A stretch of DNA of 47,803 nucleotides from assembly GCA_026398895.1 (NCBI GenBank), contig JAPLRZ010000054.1:1-47803 (forward strand), written 5' to 3'. Positions 8,374 to 16,410 of the stretch are shown here, piece after piece. The position numbers and the translations under genes were made by a program. The notes below the pieces were generated by a model. It searched no databases. It was not told where the DNA came from and saw nothing but the letters and a program-made list of their open reading frames with translations. The stretch is from Methylococcales bacterium (GTDB taxonomy: Bacteria > Pseudomonadota > Gammaproteobacteria > Methylococcales > Methylomonadaceae). Within the stretch, counting starts at the first letter, position 1. Every line of letters begins with the position of its first letter.

Positions 8374-9504
8374 ATGAACAGACACCCAGAATTTCCGCTC
8401 AGTGATGAATTGATTTATCTCAATCACGCCGCCGTCGCTCCGTGGCCAAAACGCACCAGCGCGGCAGTGATTGCCTTTGCTGAACAAAATACCCGCTACG
8501 GTTCGCATTTTTACTTGGACTGGATGGCGAAAGAAACCGAATGTCGCACCCAATTACAAACCTTATTAAACGCGCCTTCCACCGATGATATTGCCTTAGT
8601 CAAAAACACCTCCGAAGCTCTATCATTCGTAGCTTATGGCTTAACGTGGCACACGGGTGACAACATTGTTTCCAGTAACGAAGAATTTCCTTCCAATCGT
8701 TTACCGTGGCAATCACTGGCAAATCAAGGCGTGGAATTTCGCCAAGCGGATTTAAGCTGTGCTGACACGCCCGAAGACGCGTTGTTTGCCTTGGTTGACG
8801 ACCGCACGCGCTTATTAACCATTAGCTCGATACAATTCGCCTCAGGTCTACGCATGGACTTGGTGAAAATTGGCGAGTTTTGTAGACAAAGCGGTATTTT
8901 ATTTTGTATCGATGCCATTCAAAGCCTAGGCGCAGTGCAGTTTGATGTCCAAGCCTGTCACGCCGATTTTGTCATGGCAGATGGACATAAATGGCTCTGT
9001 GGCGCGGAAGGTTTAGGTGTTTTTTACAGTTCAGCCTCCGCCCGCGAACAGCTAAAGCTCACCCAATACGGTTGGCATAATATGAAAGATACCCACAACT
9101 ATGAAAATAAAGCGTGGGAAATCCATCCAACTGCTCGCCGCTTTGAATGCGGAAGCATGAATACCCTAGGCATACACGCGCTATCTGCCAGTCTGTCGTT
9201 ATTATTAGAACTGGGCATGGAGACGGTGGAAGCATTGGTGTTGAAAAATGCTGACATAGTCAAAGCCCACGTTGCAAACAACGACCAACTCAGCCTAATC
9301 ACAAGCGCGTATTCGCCATTAAAATCTGGCATAGTGGTTTTTAAACACCATACTATTACTAATGAATATCTGTATAAACAGTTGCAATATAAGGGGGTAG
9401 TGTGTGCCTTACGCGGTGGTGGCATACGTTTCTCGCCACACTTTTATAATTCTGAGCAAGAAATAAGCAACGCGTTTAAGTTGATTGCCAATGCAACACC
9501 TTAG
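8374..9504 (+). CDS. Class V aminotransferase (PLP-dependent, cysteine desulfurase-like fold)
   Basis: The product is about 376 residues from the ATG at 8374, where the protein opens in family style (MNRHPEFPLSDELIYLNHAA then VAPWPKRTSAAV). A TTG at 8320 behind AAGGAGGT would add 18 residues encoded by a palindromic repeat, so I reject it as the main start. The PLP-binding Lys is in MADGHKWLCGAEGLGVFY, preceded by the cofactor Asp block FCIDAIQSLGAVQFDV. The C-terminal domain ends ALRGGGIRFSPHFYNS. This is the aspartate aminotransferase class V fold shared by cysteine desulfurases, isopenicillin-N epimerase-like and kynureninase-like enzymes. I see no clear desulfurase catalytic-loop Cys, so the substrate is unknown. 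It is probably transcribed with moaA. Confidence 0.8.
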   Translation: MNRHPEFPLSDELIYLNHAAVAPWPKRTSAAVIAFAEQNTRYGSHFYLDWMAKETECRTQLQTLLNAPSTDDIALVKNTSEALSFVAYGLTWHTGDNIVSSNEEFPSNRLPWQSLANQGVEFRQADLSCADTPEDALFALVDDRTRLLTISSIQFASGLRMDLVKIGEFCRQSGILFCIDAIQSLGAVQFDVQACHADFVMADGHKWLCGAEGLGVFYSSASAREQLKLTQYGWHNMKDTHNYENKAWEIHPTARRFECGSMNTLGIHALSASLSLLLELGMETVEALVLKNADIVKAHVANNDQLSLITSAYSPLKSGIVVFKHHTITNEYLYKQLQYKGVVCALRGGGIRFSPHFYNSEQEISNAFKLIANATP

Positions 9505-9819
9505 ACTTTGGTAGTGGTAAAAATTTAAGTGATTTCATAAAATAGAGGGAATTTTTTTGACTCCTGACAGCGAACACAAGCCTCTATCTAAACACTGTGA
9601 TTAATCGGCGGTAGTGGGTCAAACCTGTGATTTAGATTCTATTGTCTATAGTTCGGAGTCCAAGGCATGACTTGGACGGCACAAAACGTCCAAAACGTGT
9701 TTTGGACTCCTAAACAACAGACATACCCACTACCTAATCGGCTTTCAATGCACGGATATTCTTTTTGGGTTAAAATCACTTGCCACTTACTCTCTTTCAA
9801 CACTTAAAATTGACTGATA
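9505..9819. repeat. Intergenic region with nested inverted repeats
   Basis: No gene is visible. GGTAGTGGGT (9610-9619) is inverted as ACCCACTACC (9725-9734). Inside lie GGAGTCCAAGGCATGACTTG (from 9655; its GTCCAAG arm pairs with CTTGGAC) and GTCCAAAACGTGTTTTGGAC (9688-9707). The outer GGAGTCC and GGACTCC also pair. The layout resembles a REP doublet. The promoter of the following regulator gene is presumably in the last 80 bases, but I cannot place it. Confidence 0.6.
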
Positions 9820-10890
9820 ATGATAGAACAACAATTTTCAACATACATCGCTGATATTTTAATTGTCGATGATACCTTAGCCAATTTACAATTGTTAGCT
9901 AATATGTTGAAAGGTGAGGGTTATAAAGTCCACCCCGCCAGTAGTGGTGTTATGGCGTTGCAAGCCGTTGCCAAAAAGCAGCCTGATTTGATTTTGCTAG
10001 ATATTAAAATGCCCGATATGGATGGTTATGAAGTCTGCACTATGCTAAAAGCCAATCCGCAAACTCGCGATATTCCTGTGTTATTTATTAGCGCGTTGAA
10101 TGATGTAGCCAACAAAATTAAGGCATTTAATGTCGGTGGTTTGGATTACATTAATAAACCGTTTCAGTTTGATGAAGTTAAAGCTAGAGTATCCACGCAT
10201 TTGAAGTTAAAAGCCTATCAAAATTGTATGGAAAAAAAAATTGCCCAAGGAATTCGGGAAATTAACGATCTTAATGAAGAAATTATCAATACACAACGCG
10301 AACTTATTTTTACCATGGGCGAAATTTGTGAAACGCGCTCACATGAAACAGGATTGCATGTTAAGCGTGTCGCTGAATATTCTTATTTATTGGCAAATTT
10401 ATGTGGTTGCCAAGATGCAGAATTAATAAGACAAGCGTCCCCCATGCACGACATTGGTAAGGTAGCGATTCCTGACCATATTCTTAACAAGCCAGGAAAA
10501 TTAAATCCAGACGAATGGGAAATTATGAAAAACCACAGTATTTTGGGATTTGAAATGCTGTCTGTTTCGCAAAGACCTTTGTTGCAAATGGCGGCCACCA
10601 TCGCTTATGAGCATCATGAAAAATGGAATGGTGAGGGTTATCCGCGTGGACTTAAAGGCGAAGATATTAGTATTGCGGGGCGAATCAGTGCCATTGCTGA
10701 TGTGTTTGATGCGTTAGGCTCTGATCGTTGTTATAAGCACGGCTGGACGTTAGATAGAATTCTGACGTATTTTGAAGAAGAAAAAGCAAAACACTTTGAT
10801 CCAACATTAATGGATTTGTTTTTTAATCATCTCGATGAATTTGTAAACATTCGAGAAAAATACGCGCAACAACTATATGTCAGTCATTAA
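9820..10890 (+). CDS. Response regulator with HD-GYP cyclic-di-GMP phosphodiesterase output
   Basis: The 356-residue protein has a receiver domain at 1-125 with phosphoacceptor Asp61 (LILLDIKMP) and the switch Lys in INKPF. A helical linker (about 135-165) is followed by an HD-GYP domain with HD at 210-211 (MHDIGK) and GYP at 273-275 (GEGYPRGLKG). The HHEKWNG block is intact, so it should hydrolyse c-di-GMP when phosphorylated, in the RpfG manner. It is cytosolic. No partner kinase is adjacent. A second HD-GYP gene converges on it from the minus strand with 43 bases between stops. Confidence 0.92.
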   Translation: MIEQQFSTYIADILIVDDTLANLQLLANMLKGEGYKVHPASSGVMALQAVAKKQPDLILLDIKMPDMDGYEVCTMLKANPQTRDIPVLFISALNDVANKIKAFNVGGLDYINKPFQFDEVKARVSTHLKLKAYQNCMEKKIAQGIREINDLNEEIINTQRELIFTMGEICETRSHETGLHVKRVAEYSYLLANLCGCQDAELIRQASPMHDIGKVAIPDHILNKPGKLNPDEWEIMKNHSILGFEMLSVSQRPLLQMAATIAYEHHEKWNGEGYPRGLKGEDISIAGRISAIADVFDALGSDRCYKHGWTLDRILTYFEEEKAKHFDPTLMDLFFNHLDEFVNIREKYAQQLYVSH

Positions 10891-10933
10891 ATTATCGCTG
10901 AAACACTGCCCAGCACGACAAAAACAAGGCAGC

Positions 10934-12286
10934 TTATCTGGACATCGCAAAGCTTTTTTGTAACAGACCTTCTCGATAGTATTTACTGACATCAACATTC
11001 CAGTCTTTGGCTTTAATGATGTTTTTAATAGTGTAAACGTTACCACGCTTATCTTTAGCCATACTTGATAAATCAATGATTCGTTCAGAGACTGGGTTTT
11101 TTTCCTCATCTAAAATGATGGCAACTTTAGGTCTTAATTTAGCATGGTCATGCACTTCAACCACCATTGCCACACAGCCGTTGGTCATTTCAACCAGAGA
11201 CCCAGGTGGATAAACGCCGATACTTTCGATAAACTTGACGACCAACATAGGATCAAAATGTGTTCCTGCCAAGTTAGTTAGAATATGGGTCGCCTCAAGA
11301 TGAGTTTTACCTTTTTGGTAACCCTTGTCGCTAGTCATGGAGTCATAGGCATTAGCAATCGAGACGATTTTGGTAAAATGTGAAATACCGTTTTCCTGCA
11401 ATCGACGTGGGTAGCCTCTACCATCCAATTGCTCATGGTGGGTTAACGCAGTGATTGCCACGCTTGAGTTCATATTATCACTGGATTTGATTAGGTTGTA
11501 GCCGAGTCTAGTATGGGTCTTCATGGTACGAGTTTCTTCCTCATCCAATAGTCCTGACTTATGAAGAATTTCTGGGGGTATGAGTAATTTACCCACATCG
11601 TGCATCATTCCACAAAGTCCAACTCTATTAAGGTCTGCCACTGAAATATTAATGTGTCGTCCCAAGACGATAGATAGAATACTAACATTCAAGCTATGTT
11701 GAGCAGTATATTGGTCTTTATTTCTTAGTTGGGATAGCCACAACATGGCATCGGGAGAATGCAGGACACTTTCCACGCATTCTGATACCGCATTTTTGGC
11801 GAGTACACTATCAATACCACCGCCATTTTCAACCACTCTCATAAAGTCTGAAACGACAGCTTCAGCATTATCATAGGCTTTTTCAGCGCGGGAAAATTCT
11901 TTTTCAAATTGACCTAGTTTTTTGGGCGGTGCGCCATAACTAGGGATTTCAAGGGGCTTTTCTGAAGCAAATACTTTTTTCTTTGCTTTAACAGGTGTTT
12001 GTACAATTTTTCTTCGTTTTGTGGAGTCAATATAAACGTAATCACAAATGTCTTTGACTGCCCGAAGTTCTGCTTCAGTTTTTATTTCAAAGCCCTGAAA
12101 CAAAAAAGAAGTTTCTACCCACGGTCTATCTAACTCAGTGACATACATACCTATTGCCAATTGATCAACAGGAACACGAATCTTCGTTAGCGATGAATAA
12201 TTGACATCATCGCGTTCTAAGCCTAAGCGTTTTGTTGGGGCTTTCTTTTTTCGACCAAATGGCCACAAGGATTCAATAGGCATCAT
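10934..12286 (-). CDS. HD-GYP phosphodiesterase with DUF3391 N-terminus
   Basis: The 450-residue protein carries an N-terminal DUF3391-type domain (about 35-125; VPVDQLAIGMYVTELDRPW, then FEIKTEAELRAVKDICDYVY with YIDSTKR). A linker and an HD-GYP domain at about 185-355 follow. The metal-binding HD is at 229-230 (MHDVGK), and the HHEQLDGRGYP block puts GYP at 291-293. A C-terminal beta-rich segment (about 360-445) follows. It is expected to hydrolyse c-di-GMP; DUF3391 is of unknown sensory role. Two adjacent ATGs (12286, 12283) are possible starts. The active-site signature looks complete. Confidence 0.9.
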   Translation of the reverse strand: MMPIESLWPFGRKKKAPTKRLGLERDDVNYSSLTKIRVPVDQLAIGMYVTELDRPWVETSFLFQGFEIKTEAELRAVKDICDYVYIDSTKRRKIVQTPVKAKKKVFASEKPLEIPSYGAPPKKLGQFEKEFSRAEKAYDNAEAVVSDFMRVVENGGGIDSVLAKNAVSECVESVLHSPDAMLWLSQLRNKDQYTAQHSLNVSILSIVLGRHINISVADLNRVGLCGMMHDVGKLLIPPEILHKSGLLDEEETRTMKTHTRLGYNLIKSSDNMNSSVAITALTHHEQLDGRGYPRRLQENGISHFTKIVSIANAYDSMTSDKGYQKGKTHLEATHILTNLAGTHFDPMLVVKFIESIGVYPPGSLVEMTNGCVAMVVEVHDHAKLRPKVAIILDEEKNPVSERIIDLSSMAKDKRGNVYTIKNIIKAKDWNVDVSKYYREGLLQKSFAMSR

Positions 12287-12470
12287 TCACCCACAACAGC
12301 ATTAGCCATAAATTATTATTTTGTATCTGTGTCATAAATATTTTGTAATTATTGGATCTATTGCAGTGATTTTAACTGGGATAATTATAACCCTTTCCTT
12401 TTATTAAAACCTAACGGCAATCGAGATAGAATAAGCCATGCAGCGTTATATTCATTTTTACTGTGTAAAA

Positions 12471-13355
12471 CTAATCGATATACCGTTTAGTTAAGTCGTC
12501 ATAGCCATCAATTCTACGATCACGCAGAAACGGCCATATTTGTCTAACGCGCTCAATTTTTGCACTATCGAGTGTGCAGCTTAACAGTTTAACTTCCTTA
12601 TCATCAGCCTGCGTGATAATTTCGCCTTGAGGTCCAGCGATAAAACTATTACCCCAGAATTGAATGCCTTTGTCAGAGTCTGGAGCTTGTTCGTAGCCAA
12701 TGCGATTACAGGAAATTACTGGAATGCCATTGGCAACTGCGTGGGCGCGTTGAATGGTGATCCACGCATTCAATTGGCGTGATTGTTCCTCGCTACTGTC
12801 TTGCTTATCCCAACCAATTGCGGTTGGATAAATCAATAATTCGGCACCTGCTAATGCCATTAAGCGTGCTGCTTCTGGAAACCACTGATCCCAGCAAATC
12901 AATACACCCAATTTACCAATGGAGGTTTCGATGGGTTTAAAGCCTAAATCACCAGGTGTGAAGTAATATTTTTCATAAAAACCAGGATCATCAGGAATGT
13001 GCATTTTTCTATATTTACCTGCAATACTGCCATTTTTGTCAAACACAACAGCGGTATTGTGATAAAGTCCTGCGGCTCTTTTTTCAAAAATTGTGGAAAC
13101 AATGACGATTTTTAACTTTTTAGCCACGGCTGACAAAATATCAGTCGCGGGACCTGGAATCGGTTGCGCGAGGTCAAAATGGTTATAATCTTCATTTTGA
13201 CAAAAATACGCGCCTAAGTGTAATTCAGGTAATACCACTAAATCAGCATCAGCGGCGGCGGCTTCATGAATTTTGGCGATAGAAAAGTCAAGATTGGTCT
13301 GTTTGTCTGCATAACAGGGTTGTTGAACAGCACTCACAAGTAAAGTGGATTTCAT
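12471..13355 (-). CDS. aguB: N-carbamoylputrescine amidase
   Basis: This 294-residue nitrilase-superfamily enzyme should convert N-carbamoylputrescine to putrescine, CO2 and ammonia in the arginine decarboxylase/agmatine route of polyamine synthesis. The catalytic triad is Glu44 (VLPELHLGAY), Lys117 (KYRKMHIPDDPGFYEKYYF) and Cys154 (LICWDQWFPEAARLMALAGA). The stretches LGAYFCQNED and MHIPDDPGFYEKYYFTPGD and the length are typical of AguB rather than of other amidases. The agmatine deiminase partner (aguA) that usually sits next to it is not in the window. The neighbouring HD-GYP gene lies 184 bases downstream on the same strand. Confidence 0.9.
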   Translation of the reverse strand: MKSTLLVSAVQQPCYADKQTNLDFSIAKIHEAAAADADLVVLPELHLGAYFCQNEDYNHFDLAQPIPGPATDILSAVAKKLKIVIVSTIFEKRAAGLYHNTAVVFDKNGSIAGKYRKMHIPDDPGFYEKYYFTPGDLGFKPIETSIGKLGVLICWDQWFPEAARLMALAGAELLIYPTAIGWDKQDSSEEQSRQLNAWITIQRAHAVANGIPVISCNRIGYEQAPDSDKGIQFWGNSFIAGPQGEIITQADDKEVKLLSCTLDSAKIERVRQIWPFLRDRRIDGYDDLTKRYID

Positions 13356-13511
13356 GATCGAATGATTGAAAGTTTTTTGATGGCTTGTAGTTTATAACGA
13401 TAACTGACAAAAAATACAGCGTTATACTTAAGCAGTCATTAAAATGTCACGGTTAACGCCACGCCAATAATCTTGCCACCACTGTTTTTATCATCTCACA
13501 GAGCTATCTAA

Positions 13512-14396
13512 ATGAATGCGACTGATTTAATTGACCAATTTTTAGATGCTGTCTGGGTGGAGCAGGGGTTAAGCGAAAATACGTTATCCGCTTATCGCAG
13601 TGATTTACGAATTTTCGCGCGATGGTTAAAAAATAAAGACTTGTTAGCTGTCACTACGGGTGATTTATCACAATTTCTTGCCAGCCGCTATAAAGACGGT
13701 ATCGGCAACCGCTCCTCAGCGCGTATTTTATCGAGTTTACGTCGCTTTTATGGCTATGCTATTCGTGAAAACAGCATCAGCATTGACCCAACGGCATTAA
13801 TAGAGTCACCTCATATTGGTAAACCTTTACCCATATCATTATCTGAACACGATGTTGAGCTATTACTCAATGCGCCAGAAGTCAGCAATCCCTTGGGATT
13901 TCGAGATAAAGCCATGCTGGAAATGCTCTACGCCACAGGGTTAAGAGTCTCGGAATTGGTGTCGTTAAAATTTGAGCAAATGAGTTTTCGCCAAGGTGTG
14001 GTGAGAATTATCGGTAAAGGCAACAAAGAACGGCTAGTGCCTGTCGGTGAAGAAGCCATGATGTGGCTAGAAAATTATATGAGCAGTGCGCGAGTGAGTC
14101 TGCTGGGTGAACGCCAATGTGATTATTTATTTGTTACCAATCGAGCAGGTGGTATGACGCGGCAAGCGTTTTGGCACATCATCAAACGGCACGCTAAAAT
14201 AGCGAGTATTAACAAAGAATTATCGCCACACACGCTAAGACACGCGTTTGCCACCCATTTATTAAATCATGGTGCCGATTTGCGCGTAGTACAATTGTTG
14301 CTGGGGCATTCGGATTTATCGACCACGCAAATTTATATTCACGTTGCCCGCGAACGACTAAAAGAACACCACAAAAAATACCATCCAAGAGGCTAA
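13512..14396 (+). CDS. xerD: XerD, site-specific tyrosine recombinase
   Basis: The product is 294 residues, near the usual 298. A SAM-like N-terminal DNA-binding domain occupies 1-90 and the catalytic domain 105-290. The catalytic residues are all present: Arg145 (ATGLRVSEL), Lys169 (GKGNKERLVP), His240 and Arg243 (SPHTLRHAFATHLL), His266 (LLGHSDLSTTQIY) and Tyr275. The GLRVSELVSLK and HGADLRVVQLLLGHSDLSTT blocks fit XerD better than XerC. XerCD resolves chromosome dimers at dif. lpxA follows after 6 bases, so the two are probably cotranscribed. Confidence 0.93.
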   Translation: MNATDLIDQFLDAVWVEQGLSENTLSAYRSDLRIFARWLKNKDLLAVTTGDLSQFLASRYKDGIGNRSSARILSSLRRFYGYAIRENSISIDPTALIESPHIGKPLPISLSEHDVELLLNAPEVSNPLGFRDKAMLEMLYATGLRVSELVSLKFEQMSFRQGVVRIIGKGNKERLVPVGEEAMMWLENYMSSARVSLLGERQCDYLFVTNRAGGMTRQAFWHIIKRHAKIASINKELSPHTLRHAFATHLLNHGADLRVVQLLLGHSDLSTTQIYIHVARERLKEHHKKYHPRG

Positions 14397-14402
14397 ACCA
14401 CC

Positions 14403-15188
14403 ATGACGCAACACATACACCCAACCGCTTATATCGCCCCCGATGCTGTGCTAGGCGACAATATCACGGTCGCGCCCTTTGCCGTGATTGAATCAGGCGT
14501 TGAGATAGGCGATAACTGTCAAATCGGCGCACACGCAGTGATTCAACCTTATGTCAAAATGGGCAGCGGTAATATTTTGCATTCACACGCCGTGTTAGGT
14601 GACTTACCGCAAGATACCAGTTTTAAAGCAGAAACGGTGTCTTGGTTAATCATCGGTGACAACAATGTGTTCAGAGAAGGCTTTACTGCACACCGTGCCT
14701 CTAAAGAACACGCTGAAACCCGTATCGCTTCAGGGTGTTACTTCATGAATAACAGCCATGTTGCTCATGATTGCAATATCGGTAGCAATACCATTTTTGC
14801 CAATAATGTCGCCATCGGTGGTCATGTTGAAGTGGGTAATAATGTATTTATGGGCGGTGCGGTTGTTGTTCATCAATTTTGCCGTATTGGTTCATTCGCC
14901 ATTATACAAGGCACAACAGGGCTAAATATGGATGTCATTCCGTTCACGCTAATCGGTGGACGACCCGCACGGCATTATCGCTTAAATACCATTGGCTTAC
15001 GACGTGCGGGTATTACGGGCGATCGCTATAAAGTGTTGGAATCTGCCTTTCGCTTATTGAAAAACAAACAAAGCATTGATGATTTAGAGGAAACGCCTGA
15101 ATTATTACAGTTAAGAAATTGGTTAGCGGTAAAATCCAAACGTGGCACACATGGTTTTATTGAGTTATCGCGTATTAATGGAGACTAA
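14403..15188 (+). CDS. lpxA: LpxA-type UDP-N-acetylglucosamine acyltransferase
   Basis: This 261-residue left-handed beta-helix protein is built of hexapeptide repeats over residues 1-190. The catalytic His is His122 in HVAHDCNIGSNTIFANNVAI. The block GGAVVVHQFCRIGSFAIIQG and the helical C-terminus (GLRRAGITGDRYKVLESAFR) are LpxA features. It would transfer an acyl chain to UDP-GlcNAc in the first step of lipid A synthesis. It is not in the usual lpxD-fabZ-lpxA-lpxB cluster, and some contact residues differ (HRAS where the classic enzyme has HRGT), so it could be a second or divergent copy. Acyl-chain specificity cannot be read from sequence. Confidence 0.82.
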   Translation: MTQHIHPTAYIAPDAVLGDNITVAPFAVIESGVEIGDNCQIGAHAVIQPYVKMGSGNILHSHAVLGDLPQDTSFKAETVSWLIIGDNNVFREGFTAHRASKEHAETRIASGCYFMNNSHVAHDCNIGSNTIFANNVAIGGHVEVGNNVFMGGAVVVHQFCRIGSFAIIQGTTGLNMDVIPFTLIGGRPARHYRLNTIGLRRAGITGDRYKVLESAFRLLKNKQSIDDLEETPELLQLRNWLAVKSKRGTHGFIELSRINGD

Positions 15189-15261
15189 TTTGAAATTGAC
15201 GGTGGATTTAAATTGTGGCTTTAAATGCGCCATAGTGGATATGTGATGCTGGAGGTAAGAC

Positions 15262-15287
15262 GGAGTGCAAGCTTTGCTTGCAACTCC
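15262..15287. repeat. REP-like palindrome after lpxA
   Basis: GGAGTGCAAGCTTTGCTTGC followed by AACTCC folds on itself (GGAGTGCAAGC with GCTTGCAACTCC, one extra base). The first 20 bases recur inverted at 8332-8351. It sits between the convergent lpxA and MerR-type genes and could act as a weak transcription barrier. Confidence 0.6.
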
Positions 15288-15327
15288 AGTAGCATTACCC
15301 AAAATCGTGTCAGTCAACTCAAGATAA

Positions 15328-16284
15328 TTACTCAGCGGCTAGCTGCTTAAGAATAAGCCTAAAATGTTCGTAGCTTTGAATTTTTAACACCCCCACCTCA
15401 TCCAATACGGCTTCATAATAAGACGCTGATCTACCGCCAACGATAAGCGCGACATGACTACCAATTAGCTTTCTTAAGCGTCTAATTTCTTTAGGTACAA
15501 CATGATCGTCAGCACTAAAGCTAATGCTGATAGTGACTGCTTTTGCGTGAGTGTATTTAACGGCGGCGGCAATTTCTTCGGCGGGTAGATTTGCACCCAG
15601 ATACGTCACCTGCCAACCGTTAAGTTCAGCCATGATAGCGGCGAGCAACGCACCTAATTCATGAAGTTGACCTATTGGCGTGCTGACTATCATGCGTGGC
15701 GCGTTATCTGGACAAGGATTATTATTGCGTAGAATATAAGTGAGCGAGCGAATAACCGATGAAGTCATGTGTTCATGTATTGGTCTTAGCTCACCCGTTT
15801 TCCAACGCTCACCAATTCGAGTTAGTAAAGGTGTTAGTAAGTTTTCAATAAACGCTTGCGTTCCTAATTCAACAATCGCATTTTCAAAATGTGACTCCAA
15901 TCCTTTAGCATCAAAGGCTAAAACAGTGGCGTAGCATTTTTCAATATAATCTTCAGTTAGAAATGTTTTGTCACCCGTGATTAAAGCGGTATGGCTGATG
16001 TTCGAGTAATCATCTTCTTGCTGAAGCAATTTTTTTAGCTCATCCAGTGAAAATTGGGCAATTTGGCTGATGCTATGCCCATGACCAGTGGCTTGATTGA
16101 GTAATTTAAGGCGAGCAATATCCTGATCGGTATAAACTCGATGTCCGCCAGCGGTGCGCGTAGGAGTAACCGCCTGATAACGACGTTCCCACGCTCTCAC
16201 TAAATCTGACTTGACCCCTGATCGTTTAGAGACCGTACCAATTAGATATTGTGCTGAGCTTTTGTAATAGTCTTCCATTCGCAT
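15328..16284 (-). CDS. MerR-family regulator with cobalamin-binding domain (CarH/LitR-like)
   Basis: The 318-residue protein has a MerR-type HTH at about 12-80 (YLIGTVSKRSGVKSDLVRAW, ERRYQ, GGHRVYTDQDIARLKLL). A helical B12-binding cap (about 105-190) and a Rossmann B12-binding domain (about 195-315) follow. The cap carries the W-x9-EH signature of light-sensing adenosylcobalamin proteins (Trp161, Glu171, His172). The B12 domain carries the lower-ligand His208 in GQLHELGALLAA. In CarH/LitR these bind adenosylcobalamin and repress carotenoid or photolyase genes in the dark, releasing DNA on light. Motifs are seen; the light response is inferred. No carotenoid gene is adjacent. Confidence 0.88.
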   Translation of the reverse strand: MRMEDYYKSSAQYLIGTVSKRSGVKSDLVRAWERRYQAVTPTRTAGGHRVYTDQDIARLKLLNQATGHGHSISQIAQFSLDELKKLLQQEDDYSNISHTALITGDKTFLTEDYIEKCYATVLAFDAKGLESHFENAIVELGTQAFIENLLTPLLTRIGERWKTGELRPIHEHMTSSVIRSLTYILRNNNPCPDNAPRMIVSTPIGQLHELGALLAAIMAELNGWQVTYLGANLPAEEIAAAVKYTHAKAVTISISFSADDHVVPKEIRRLRKLIGSHVALIVGGRSASYYEAVLDEVGVLKIQSYEHFRLILKQLAAE

Positions 16285-16410
16285 AATTTATTCATCAAAA
16301 ACAATGCGAGGATTCTAGCACAATACCTATACAATAATTTGACAAAAATATTAATTATCGACTGTAGGTTCAAATTTATTGGCGTTAGCCAAGCACTTAA
16401 ACCATTCTAT

